Source: Bondarzewia mesenterica (Eukaryota > Basidiomycota > Agaricomycetes > Russulales > Bondarzewiaceae). From it: a stretch of DNA of 64,000 bases. The translations under genes and the position numbers were made by a program. Where the stretch lies: positions 1-64,000 of the forward strand of contig SGPL01000036.1 of NCBI GenBank assembly GCA_004802705.1. Reading direction: 5' to 3'. How positions within the stretch are numbered: position 1 is the first letter of the stretch; each line of letters begins with the position of its first letter. Below, one piece after another: positions 20,079-31,097 of the stretch. Under the pieces are notes generated by a model that worked only from the letters and a program-made list of their open reading frames with translations, had not been told where the DNA came from and searched no databases.

Positions 20079-21036
20079 GTGAGTCACGCGCTCACCGCCA
20101 ATATTTTCTAACAAAAATGGCCAGATATATTGTTTCAACAGGGCTGGACGTTATGGAGCAATACCAGCCAATCAGTCAGGCAATCGAAAATATTTCTCTG
20201 AAGCTGAAAAGCGAGCCGCAGTCATCATCGGTGTCATCCTTTTGGCTCTTGTCACCATAGTTGTATGCTTCTCAGTCGGTGGAAGCGGCGAGAACAACAG
20301 GAGCAGGACCGATCATGGTTCTTTGCACTGGGGTCCCTTATCTGCCCAGTCGACGTGCAAGTCCTATGGCACCAGAGAATACACGGCGCGCCTGTATGGG
20401 ATACCGTCCAGACTCGATTGGATGGAAGCCTGCTTCAAGCACTCTATACAGGTTCACAATAAGACAATCCTGAGCCCCCAAAGTTGTGAGGACCTAGTAA
20501 GAATCTCCCCCTATTTTGTCTTACCCTTAAGTACTGAGTTGATTTCTGCCAACTATGCATCGTTCTAGGGATTTCGGGGAGGAGTAATGGGTTATTGGGA
20601 TGTCGACTTCGATGAGCCATTGTGCACACCGTATTGGGATAATTTCCTCGACAAGGCAAGGACGCATATATCAACCAAAAATCTGAACTGATTCACTCAT
20701 TGACAGCGCGCTGCACAGAAGTGTGTTGGCTTGGGTTCTGGGTTCCACGTATGAACCATCCTGAGACCTTGTTGACATTTATTCCATTGAAACACATGAT
20801 CTGTGTGCAGAGAGTCGAGGCTCGCCTTCGGAATGTGAATCGTGGTGACTCGTGGCAGACCATGTGCAGCACCACGCCGACCGATATCTGGGGAGTTCAC
20901 TACGAGCACCCAACGTACTGCGAAGATAGGGTAAGGCCACTTCTAATTATTTGGCTACAAACCAACCTCTTACGATGTACAGGGATCTTTGGGTGGGATG
21001 ATCGGCGCATGGGACATCCGTGACTCCTATTGTTAA
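20050..21036 (+). CDS. Membrane-anchored protein B, paralogue of the 17.8-19.1 kb gene
   Basis: Exon 1 is short (MPSNGDWVNE, 20050-20078), spliced to AGRYGAIPANQSGNRKYF. The transmembrane helix is AAVIIGVILLALVTIVVCFSV. Unlike protein A there is no coiled coil. Two Cys units follow: GTREYTARLYGIPSRLDW, then CEDL/GFRGGVMGYWDVDFDEPLC and DNFLDK; and KCVGLGSGFH, RVEARLRNVNRGDSWQTMC, STTPTDIWG, CEDR/GSLGGMIGAWDIRDSYC, with the stop at 21034-21036. The intron at 20656-20706 begins GC (AAG|GCAAGG) and ends ACAG, a GC-AG intron; it restores DK-RAAQKCVGLGSG as in protein A. The paralogue order A, RPA70N, B suggests a duplication around the RPA fragment. Function unknown. Confidence 0.75.
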
Positions 21037-21412
21037 ATGGATTGTTGTTTCCATGATCTCTACTTGCCATCGGTTTTCCAGCTCTGCCAAATTAGTTTCC
21101 AGCATCTGTTGTATTCTCATGATTTCTTGTAGTTGATGCAAACGAGCAAAAGATAGTGGTACATGCATTCACGGTATAATCGTGAGATAGTCAATCCAGG
21201 TATCAAGATGATTGCCTACTCAGCATTCATTCGCACAGTCAAAGGTCCTGCCATGAAAATTCTACTTGCCCCATCAGCTGCGAACATCGTTATTCACGAC
21301 GGGAGAGCGCAATCGTCTGAACAGAGCCATGAGGGTTTTACCTCCCTCAGCGCCCCACCTGTCAGACAAAACGATGTTCAAAACGGTCTTTCAAAAAGAA
21401 AGCGATCACAGC
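21037..21412. other. Convergent 3' region (membrane protein B / BTB gene)
   Basis: 376 bp between two stop codons facing each other. No gene recognised. Confidence 0.5.
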
Positions 21413-23742
21413 TTACTCTCCGGCCGCTACTTCATCGCAACAACGCTCAAATTCTTCTGACACGGAAACTTCCTCCCATTTATCCACAACGTAATCCTGT
21501 TCAGAAGTTAGCACAATTGAAATTCCGTAAGGTCAGAAAGAGTCAAACCCTACCTCAACCAAAGCATGCAGCTCCTCCCACACGGACGTTGCAAGCAACA
21601 GTGCGAAGCTAGACTGAGGCGTAATGGTACACATCATGTGATCCAGTGCGAGAGAAGCGAGGCCTGGCATCACGTATCGGTGAGCAATCTGATACATGGA
21701 CAGCGCGGAGGCTGGAGGCGGGGCAGGAGTAGGGTGGGGATGTGGATCAGGTGTAGATGGTTCTGCCGATGCGCGGCGGCTCTGGCGTTGGTCACGGGGT
21801 GAAAGGGGATAGCGGGGAGGCGGGACGGGGATAGTCAAGGGCACAGTCTTCGAACGGTTAGATGAGGTCGCCCGGCTGGGAACTGCGATAGGTATGGGTA
21901 CGGCGCTACGGCGAGATACTGAAGGAGCTCCGCGCGACATCGTTGAAGAACCTTGTGGGACCTTACCGGTCGAAGGAGCTCGATGAGAGGGTGATCGCAT
22001 TGGGCCAGCAGACGGGGTGGTTGGCTGCAGTGTCTGTTGGCCATTGTCGCCAATAGGCATGCGGCCCTCGCCGACTGACCGTACACTCTCCCCACTTGTA
22101 GCACTCCTAATATCATCTCTTCCACTGGTGCTGACCTCGTCTGCAGAGCCAGTTTTCCTGAATATCTTCCAGTCCCACTCACCATCACCACCTCGTGCGT
22201 TCAACCATCTTGCACTCCACCCTGCGCCGACACCTTCCACCGCAGCTCGTGGGTCATCATTTTCTGTGAAGAGCAACCAATCCGCATAGACCCACTTCAG
22301 CAGCCAGTAGATGGTAACGAAATCGGCTTCTTCAACTACAATGGTGTAGATCTTTCGTTCACCAGACATCACGTTCTCAGAGAAAGAGGATGACAACATG
22401 GTAGAGAAATAATCTGATCGGTGGGTGAGAATGTCAGAGTGAGCATATACGACCCTTTTGCGAACTGTCGTGTGAGTGTGGAAAGGTGAATATGATGATG
22501 ATGACGATGAACGCAGACTTTGTGCAGACGGAGTTGGAGATAATTGGGAAAATGATTGTCGTTGCTCAGGCGGCATGCGCTCAAGGCATATGAATTGAAC
22601 ATCGCCAGTATCTACGGGGAATTAATCGAATAAAAATCACAATCTTGAAATCAGCAATGTGCTTACTAGGATTATCCAGCGAGCCTTCAAGGCCATCCAG
22701 AAGGTCACGGGGCACATAGTACGAAGAAGGATGTTGTGGAAAGAAGGACCCGATCGGTGTATGAATTTGAATACAAATCACGAACGAGTCTGTCTCGGCG
22801 ATCCTTGGGTTTTCGAGTAAAGTCGATAGAGGTGGAAGTGGATATTCTGTACAGAGCAATCAACCCCTCAACAGCATTGAGTAACGGGTCACCTACCCCA
22901 GACTTCGTTCTCCTGCCTGAAAGTCCACTCGTTCTGCCAATTGCACCACGCCCAATTGGGACGAGCACCCCGCTCACCAGCACGATCTTGACTCTTGATA
23001 GCAGCCAGAATAGATGCAGACAATTCAAATTCCGCATTGGCATAGTCAAGAACCAAGCATGTCACATAGAGGGACAGAGTTGGAGGTGAAGCGCTTGTAC
23101 TTGTGCCCGCGGTAGTATCGGGCGGAGTGCGAGCTGCAAGCAAAAATGTCGGCAATTATCCGAAGGAATCAGCTTGTGAATGACTGTACCTATCTCAAGT
23201 TTAAATTTGCTGTCCCCGAGCGTTGGAGATTCATTCAGAATCTCGAAGCTACCACGCTCTGTTTCCACATTCTCGTCGTTGCCTTCCACATTGCGTTCTG
23301 GCTCTCCACGTTCAATGAAATCCTTCAGCTTCTGTACGTCTCGCACAATCCATTCAAAGGCCTGGTATAGAGGAGGGTCAGGTGGGTCTCGATGTTGGCA
23401 TGGTTGACAACGTACAGTAAACGACCAATGTCTCATACTTTCATCCGAGTTCATTGTTATGATCGGTGTGGATGACACAAGTGCTCTAGTAAGTGGATTC
23501 GGCGTGGACCACACTAATCCAGCGGGACTGGCAGCAGCAGTGGAAGACGAAGAAGATCTGGGTTCCCACGAACTCTGAGCACCACTGGTAGCGGAGATGG
23601 TTCCGGTAGAATGAACAGAGACTGATGATTGAGAAGAGCGATGGCTGTAGGTCGACCAAGGCCAATGTGGTCGCGATAGATGAGAAGCACGACCGGGGGA
23701 AGAAGAAAGAGAAATGGAATGGCGCAGGTGGTCAGTGGACAT
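21413..23742 (-). CDS. BTB/POZ-domain protein with N-terminal MATH-like region
   Basis: Starts MSTDHLRHSISLSSSPG with a Ser-rich leader, then a region with WSFTVRCQPC, RGSFEILNESPTLGDSKFKL, VTCLVLDYANAEFELSA and NWQNEWTF that resembles the substrate-binding half of fungal BTB adaptors. After PRDLLDGLEGSL and the junction DTGDVQFICLERMPPEQ comes the BTB core: RVVYAHSDILTHRSDYFSTM, LSSSFSE, IVVEEADFVTIYWLLKWVYA. A long Ser/Pro-rich insert splits the BTB from its last helices (MYQIAHRYVMPGLASLALDH). The final exon gives DYVVDKWEEVSVSEEFERCC and ends at 21413. Such proteins can act as Cullin-3 substrate receptors, but no partner can be named. At least five exons. Confidence is high for BTB and moderate for the MATH-like label. 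Confidence 0.85.
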
Positions 23743-24182
23743 GAGGATATAGCGAATGACAATGGATCGCGACCACTGGTGACACTGATTTCCGCACAAA
23801 CTTCGCACACAAATTACGTGAACCGTGCGGGCTGACGATTCGAATATTCACTCGTTGCCTCTTTTGTAGACTTCGGGGCTCGCACGGAAGATCGTTAGGA
23901 GTGAACACTATAAGGTGAACGCGAACGCGTCGTCGTAGCGGTTATGGTTGGGGATCACGCGTCCAAATTTGTACCGAAAAGGCAACGAAAAGATACATGA
24001 ATCGCGCAGATGTGAGATACTTCCGCGGCGCATGGGGGTCCCATGCTGTCCCATGGAGAGCTTTCAACACATAGATTAGGTATCATCTCTCAACGAGGAC
24101 GGCAGGCTGAACACAGTGTAAATTCTGTCGCTTGCTATAAATCTTCACATAGATACGGATTCGTCGAAAAACACCGCTTGGT
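23743..24182. other. Intergenic between BTB gene start and spermidine-synthase-like gene end
   Basis: 440 bp with no supported gene; both flanking genes are on the minus strand. Confidence 0.5.
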
Positions 24183-26618
24183 TTAGAAAGTTTCCCATAG
24201 GGTCGCAGGGAGTATTTGTCGCATGACTACATNTCGCAGATNGTTAACCAGGAGTTTCGTCCNATAAGAATGCGAGATGTACTTACTCTGCCAATGCTCT
24301 AGGGCACCCTCCTCCTGCCACTTCTGGAGTTGGTTGTTTTCATCTTTAAGTATCCATTTCTCGGCATCTTTGACCTCAATGTTTTTGCTAATGAGCTGGA
24401 GATTGACTTCGCGCTGAGGAAGGGTTTCGAAAACATGGGCCCGGAGATGAGAGTTCAAGTAATCACCCTCTCGTGGCGAGCGAAAGGTGAGGGGCTTGCT
24501 GGAAGGCGAGCAGAAAAAGACCTAGGAAACGTCACGTTTTCAGTCTCATTAACGCTATTCATGGTAGTGAGATAGAAGTACCATGTTAACAAACCCTGAA
24601 AGAAGTTCCTCTTCTGACATGGCTTCAGCGTCGTGAAAAGCACGGCATACTCCAAAACTGCTCTGCAGCGTGGTGAGAATAGCTTTTGATGGATTCGAGT
24701 TCAGCTTGCCCGCAAAATTCTGAGGAAACTTCAGTACCACCACACTTCTGAGCAATGATCGACACTTACTACTGCGAGTACTCCTTCAGGATTCATGATC
24801 ATCTTGAGATCCTCCCAGAATTGCACCGTGAAAAGATGCGCGGGGACGCTGCCTCCGGAGAAACAGTCGTGTATCACAAAGTCGAATCTCTCTCCTTGAG
24901 CATTATTCAATTGCACCTGTCGCCTCCTCTGTGCAACAAAGCGTCGGGCGTCCTCCAGAAACATTTTCTCAGGGCCGGGATCTGGCAACCCAAAATACTG
25001 ACGAGAAGCATTGTAGACTGCGGGATCTATCTCAACAATCGTGGTCGCTATTTTTTGATGAGCAAAGGCCGTTGCCGTAATGCCTGCACCTAGTCCACTG
25101 AAATTCCAACCAGAGCCGTTAGACGATGATAGAATGTGACAGGATAGAATCATCGTACATGATCAAAGCGTTTTCGGCACCATCTTTGATATCTCTACCC
25201 TCTTTTTCGACCAACTTGATAGCCTCCTGAAGCACAAAGGCACTNTAGATAGAATCTCCCAAATGANTTCCCTGNTCGTCCAAGAGAGGTGCTCCGAACT
25301 TGGTTCGGCTTGCAATTTTTCCGCCCATCCAAACGCCACCCAGAAGAGAATGTGACGCTCGCAGATAGCGCAGAGAATGAGGGAAATCTTCTGCCATGCC
25401 GGGTTCCCAGCCTGACGGCGGCAGTATCTCACCTACGACGATCATGCCTGTCACAGAGAGCGTAGACGAAAGAACACGCAGAGGAAAATTGGGATGGACG
25501 AATGGAACGGGGAGAGGGTGAGGAAGAGTTGGCGGATGCAGGTAGGGTAGCATAAAGGGGAGGAACGGGATGATAATGCCCGGGAGTAGAAGCCGCCAAC
25601 CATAAGATTTCGCTGTCTGTTTTGCATCTTGAACTCCGTTGGTAACGCGGAAAGGGATAGATACAGCCCATATGGCAAAAGCAAGACCACCCATAGCGAG
25701 TAGCTGTCAATAACGATTCAGATGGCTTTCCTGGCGAAGTAGTGCCCAGGATGTCAGTAAGACAATTGCTCACAATATCATTGTCTGTAAAGATGCCAGA
25801 GCTCAGGATGGGTAGTTCAGACCAGATGGATTGCAGCCCAAGGATGCTCGTGCCGCATGCTGGCAAGATTGTGAAGCGGAGCATAATTTTCTGGGCTGAC
25901 TGATCCTCAAGGTATCGCTGCAAATGCGAAAGTAAGCAAAGATACCCTTAGTTGGGACCGGTTTCTGATATTGGTTCTGATGAAAACAGTGTTGTTGCAT
26001 CCAAAAGGAACTCGTACACTACTGGGATTGACTTGCGAGCACTCCCCACCATCATCAAGGAGAGGAGCGGAGATAACATGCTCGAGAGGGTGTGTGAGTA
26101 CGCACCGCAATTCTATTGATGATCGAAATGCCCGAATACGCGACAGGGAACAGAACAAGTGAGTGAGTGACCACGGGTCCGAACACGGGGTCATGCCACC
26201 TCGCAGTCCAGAGAGAGACCCAGTACGCAGAGTTTGGAAGGGAGAACAGAAGACACCCAGTAATCGCAAGTGATGTCCAGACAGAAGGGACCGGTCCAAG
26301 TGCACCGAGGATACTCGCAGCCCATATCACTTTGCTCAGGTGTAGCTGGGTCGGCACACCACCGTACAGAGGATCCAGGGCGCGCTGGTAGAGCCATGTC
26401 GTGATAGATAAGCAAGCTAAGACGAAAAGTAGAGGGAAGATGAATAGTATGTTCACAGCAGAGTTACTGCCCTGGACTGCAGCTGTAGCTGCATCTTGAA
26501 CCGGACCTGGTCGACTCGGAGACGGAGTTGACGGCGGTGAAGGGGTAGAGCCTGACTTCTGTTTCGATTGAGAAGTGGGAGGCATCTTTCTCTGCTGTTT
26601 CCTCCGTTGAGTACTCAT
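24183..26618 (-). CDS. Spermidine/spermine-synthase-like methyltransferase-fold protein fused to membrane helices
   Basis: The N-terminus (MSTQRRKQQRKMPPTSQ) is followed by several hydrophobic helices (ILFIFPLLFVLACLSITTWL, SLAITGCLLFSLPNSAYW, GMIVVGEILPP region). The soluble C-terminal half is the Rossmann-like aminopropyltransferase fold: SLLGGVWMGG, then LGAGITATAFAHQKIATTIV (SAM-site glycines), VEIDPAVYNASRQYFGLPDP, EDARRFVAQ, FDFVIHDCFSGGSVPAHLFT and GVLAV. The last intron (after EHWQ, donor GTAAGT) joins to MRQILPATLWETF and the stop at 24183-24185. Whether it makes polyamines is doubtful: membrane-fused relatives are usually uncharacterised and the housekeeping synthase is a separate soluble protein. 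N calls occur at about 24232-24263 and 25245-25276. It is divergent from the SDR gene, with 232 bp between starts. Confidence 0.85.
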
Positions 26619-26850
26619 ATCTGAGAGAACCTAGGTGTACGTGGCATGAAAGTATTCCAAAGCAGTCTGCGATACTGCCGAGTTCAAATGCTCCCGACCA
26701 ACTCCCGACAAATTAAAACTCCTTAAGTCACGTGAGTGATCGAGCTTCCAGCTGCGTTGCTGGCACAGCACTATCTTCGTCTTTACATTCGAACGGCTGG
26801 CCCTTCGGATTCATCTATCTATTTGCCAATATCTCTAAGTTCTTCTCAAT
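26619..26850. promoter_or_regulatory. Bidirectional promoter between spermidine-synthase-like and SDR genes
   Basis: The starts at 26618 (minus) and 26851 (plus) are 232 bp apart, so this interval must hold both core promoters unless distant leaders exist. No single element stands out. Confidence 0.5.
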
Positions 26851-28548
26851 ATGGAGGTTGGTTCGCAGACATCTGGCGATTCGGGAAACGTGTTTGACAA
26901 CTTGGACATTGATCTCGTGGTAAAAGTCTTGTCGCACACAGCGTTCAGTGGGTAATCACTGCAAATATGCTCTTGAGATGATCTAACACGGTGTTGGAAT
27001 CAGGTCCCTTTTTCATCTTTTTTGTTCCTGTATTCTACATCTTCCAAGGAGGCAGCATCCAGGATATCCAAGTGCTCGGACCCATTGTATATTGGGTTCT
27101 GCTGTCTATCTTCTGTATGTACCAAACTTTGCTAGTTTCCAGTTTTTCTCTTCTTACAGTCTTACAGGGCTTGTAAAATGGTTTTCAACGCTGTACCGCA
27201 ATCAGGGTAAATTGTTGTTTGCCCCGGTACCTCTCGATTGGGGCGAGCAGATTGTCCTCATCACCGGTGGTATGCTTTTCGGCTGGTATCTAGCATGCTC
27301 CTCGTAATACTAACATGATACGAAGGTGCGTCGGGGATTGGTGAGCTCATTGCCAATACACTGGCAGTCCGGAACGTCACTGTGGTGGTGCTCGATGTCA
27401 ACCCCATCGTCACTGAGAACTGTATGATTTTCCTTTATGCGCGGCGAACCGATGCTAACCTTTCCATTTTACTCTAAGACAATATCGTCTATTATAAGTG
27501 TGACGTTTCGAAGTGGGAGGAGGTGGAGGCGGTCCAAAAGAGAATCATTGACGAGGTAATGATCTAAATCCTTGATCCTGGACAGTCGTTAATGGGAGTC
27601 CTTGCCTTGCTAAGCTCGGCCATCCCACCATCATCATCAATAATGCTGGCGTGGTTCAAGGCAAACTACTACTGGATTTGACTCCTGAAGATGTCAAGCA
27701 GTAAGCAAACTCTTTCGTGATAAAGCGATTGGCTCATGAGCTCTTCTTATATGTCCTAGGACTTTCGGTGTTAATACACTCGCTCAATTCTGGATTCTCA
27801 AGGCATTTCTGCCAGAGATGATCAAGCAAAAGACAGGACACATCGTAAATCCTCCTAGAATGTATGTTATGTTTTTAGGCTCACTCTCGTTCCAGATTAC
27901 AGTTGCATCCGTGACCGGTCTAGTCGGAATTGCACAAATGAGTCAGTAATTTCTCAAGATCCTTCAAAAAGTACTGACAAATTGTAAACCCGTATCAGCC
28001 GACTACAATGCTTCCAAAGCCGCCATCATATCCCTTCATGAGTCTCTCCGCTACGAGCTTGACAAGCGGTATGCTGTTCACTAGCTATGCTCAATTTTGG
28101 ACCTTGATTCGATCTCCGCCAGGTACAACGCTCCCCGTGTGCGGACGACGCTGCTCTTACCTGGTCACGTTCTCACACCGCTCTTTTCCACCGTCCACCT
28201 GCCTACGAGCTGGCTGTACAAGTTCTTTGTTCCATCCATTCCTCCTGTCACAATTGCCAAAGCCGCTATCACGGCCCTGGACGAGCAACACTCCCAGACC
28301 ATATGTCTGCCCTTCTATGTCCACTTCACGCCACTCTTGAAGTTGCTCCCCAGTTTCGTGAGAGACTTTGCTCAATGGGTGAGTAACGTGGCTTTTGCGT
28401 CTCATGTTTTCGTTTGAACTGATTGACTGGGAAATATGTGTAGCTGTCTGGCGCAGACTACGCAATGGATGGCTTTGTGAAGACTACCGGTAGGCGAGTT
28501 GAGGAGGGGCCCGTGGCCGAGCAGCCCAAGGCAGACAAACGGGACTGA
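26851..28548 (+). CDS. Short-chain dehydrogenase/reductase, retinol-dehydrogenase / 17-beta-HSD11-like, membrane associated
   Basis: An NAD(P)-dependent oxidoreductase probably acting on a lipid-like substrate at the ER or lipid droplet. The N-terminus has a hydrophobic segment (FFIFFVPVFYIFQGG, PIVYWVLLSIF). The Rossmann motif TGGASGIG is built across an intron (ITGG|ASGIGELIANTLA). VVLDVN, INNAGVVQGKLLLDL, TVASVTGLVG and the catalytic YNASK (DYNASKAAIISLHESL) are all present. It ends RRVEEGPVAEQPKADKRD with TGA at 28546-28548. An alternative end is possible: if GTTGAG after TGRR is used as donor and ACACAG at 28554 as acceptor, the reading continues VVADAVGMTDVVEG to a stop at 28683-28685. 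About ten exons of ordinary size. Substrate not determinable. Confidence 0.9.
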
Positions 28549-28685
28549 CACAGGTAGTAGCAGATGCTGTAGGCATGACCGATGTCGTAGAGGGCGCAAT
28601 TGAGTCATCCTCTGCTGTTTATGACACGCCCGACAGCGAGTCGTACAGCTTGGATGTGTCATTAGATGGTGTAGTATTCATATGA

Positions 28686-29058
28686 AAGCCGGCGTCCAAT
28701 GTTACACTAGGTACGGAGACTGCGAAAATCCATATTTGGACAACGAATACAACATGACAGCTAGATAACTTACCACAGCCAAGTTTCTTTTGACTCGAAA
28801 AAAGATCACAGCCTCACCATACATATTTAGAGCCAATGCACCGTGCTTTCTCTTTCACCCACAACCAACCACTAGAACCTCACCCACCCAGCGCAAATCT
28901 CCCGTGCTCTATCTTGTCTGAACCGTACGCGTTATCCGCAGTGCTCAGTTGACGTTGGTGCCACACGCTGCGCAACTATGTACTACATCTATTTCAAGAA
29001 CATCTCTAGAGAGCTGCCGACTACTCATAAACACCCATCCCTCATCATACTACTCAAG
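28686..29058. other. Intergenic upstream of orphan gene
   Basis: 373 bp. An in-frame upstream ATG at 28978 could extend the next protein by 27 residues; otherwise no gene. Confidence 0.45.
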
Positions 29059-31097
29059 ATGTCTGGTCGTCCTGCCAGAGACGTGTCGACCGAGATCTGT
29101 TCGAGTTTGCCTGTCATTAACGGAAGCCGACTCTCTCGTCCCGAGGCGTGGGAGCCCGAGGCGGGGTCTTCCGAGTCCGACGCCGAGTCGAGCAGCATCC
29201 AGCGGCGCGGCTTGAAGTTCTTGACCACACACTCCTCCGACCCATACGCTCAAGACAACGCTTCAGCTTTCCAAGTGACTCAATTTCAAGTTTGGACAGG
29301 AAATGGAGATTTTCATATTGACGATGTGCGTTCCCATTCGAAAGACGCTGCCGCAGTGACGATCGTGCGGATACTCACTTGAGTCCTTACCGTTCCGTTA
29401 CATTCCATCCTTATATAGATACCCGCAGACGGAACAGACCCAGATGATACAGACCCAGATGATGCTCATTCTTGTATGATATCAGTGAACTGCGAAGGCC
29501 CACGCGATGCGGGTCATGTAGAAGGCGAGGCAGTCGGAACTTGGCCAGACTGTAAAGATACTGCCGTGAGTGTAGACATTAGCTATATCCTGTCCTGAAC
29601 ATCGTTTATGCCTCACCATCATGACCCAGACGACCCTCATGGTACGCTACATTGTTTTGGCACGGTTTATCGTTGATCGCTTACTTTAACTCAGGCCTTC
29701 GACTATCCCGTATCTCGCGAATCTTCTTCTGACAAAGTAAACTATCTCGCGAGCATATCTTTCTGTGTGCCGCTGACATATCTGTAGGAATACCTACGGT
29801 CGCTGTCCATTGTCCACACCAATGTTGTCATAGATCCTCCAAATCCTGCTGTGGCTCCCTACATCGTGATCACTCCTCCTCCGCGCGACAGCCTCTGGGA
29901 AGCCTACAATGCATGGTTCCACAACTCTGTTGGGCAGCAATGCGATGGGTACCTGAATGTTGCACCAGTTTCTATGCAAATAGAGAGAAATCCATCACAA
30001 GAATTCGCAGTCCCAATTGCGCAGCCAACGCTCCCATTCCAGGAAGAGACGACTAATGCGCGCATTGGATTGCCCGTGTTTTCTCGCTCGCTTTTTAATC
30101 GTATGGTACGGTGTTTTAATCTCGTATATGCGGCATGACCGTGCACTTAACTAAAAAATCACAGACAAACGTCGCCTGCATGGAATACCTCGATGCCCGC
30201 AAAGCCAAGCTCCTAAACGCTCTATACCGACATTGTTATAAATCATCAGTACGTGCTTCAACATTTTTCTCCGTCTCTCCCATCTGACTTGGTCTCTTCC
30301 AGGCCAATTCAGCAGCATATCGCGCATATACATTTACTGCCAATCCCAGTTCAGCCTTAGTCTCTTGGTTGAAAAGTAAACCCCTCAGCTGGACCGACCC
30401 AGCGGATGCACTCCTATTGGACATGCGCCGCTACCTTGGCGTGACCATATACGAATCACTAACACCCTGCACAACCCCCCACATCGCCATCGTCGACGAA
30501 GCCTCCGCAAACCCATGGATTGCATGGTCCAACGGGACTTTGCCGCAGGGGAGTGAGGATGGAAAGTGGCTGACCGTTTCGCTGTGGTACTATGGCCCCA
30601 GCCCTGAATATGTCTCACTTGACGAGAAGCTTGAAGAATGCTCGTATCAGCCAGAGTCTAGACCCGAGACGCCTGTCCCCGTCACGCCTCAGATGCCCGT
30701 GTGCACAGGACAACGTGCGTTATTCGGCTCACACCACGGTCGCCCAGTCCAAGTCGACGTCCATGAAGTACCGGACGAGAGTCCGGATGGCCTATCGTTC
30801 GAGGAAGGCTTTAGGGCCCGTGCTCGTGAGCACTCCGAGCACTGTTGTGACCCACTTTTCTTCGCGCCTACAGATGACTTTGCGCAAACCCGCGTGTACG
30901 ACATTGATCTGGGGGACGAGGAGGAAGTCGTGTGCTTGCGGTCCGCTGAGCCGTCCCCCTCATTCTCTTCCGTCTCATATTCAGACGTCGAGGGATCTTC
31001 CAATCCTGAACTGTATGAGGATGAGGAGGGATTGCCGCCCCTTGACGAGTGGTATACCAGCATCGCGCGGCGGACGAGCATGACGTTGGTATCCTAG
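29059..31097 (+). CDS. Orphan protein with acidic Ser-rich C-terminus, function unknown
   Basis: No family recognised. The start MSGRPARDVSTEICSSL (29059) has a good context; an in-frame ATG at 28978 exists. Exons include a segment with a 15-nt tandem repeat (29434-29448 and 29449-29463) encoding TDPDD twice, and probably a 12-nt microexon at 29630-29641 (acceptor CCCAG, donor GTACGC). The central part (VVIDPPNPAVAPYIVITPPP, SLWEAYNAWFHNSVG, YLDARKAKLLNALYRHC, WTDPADALLLDMRRYLGVTI) is well-formed coding sequence, probably a folded domain. The C-terminal 200 residues are Glu/Asp/Ser-rich (DLGDEEEVVCL, ELYEDEEGLPPLDEW) and likely disordered. It stops at 31097. I cannot give it a role. Confidence 0.75.
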
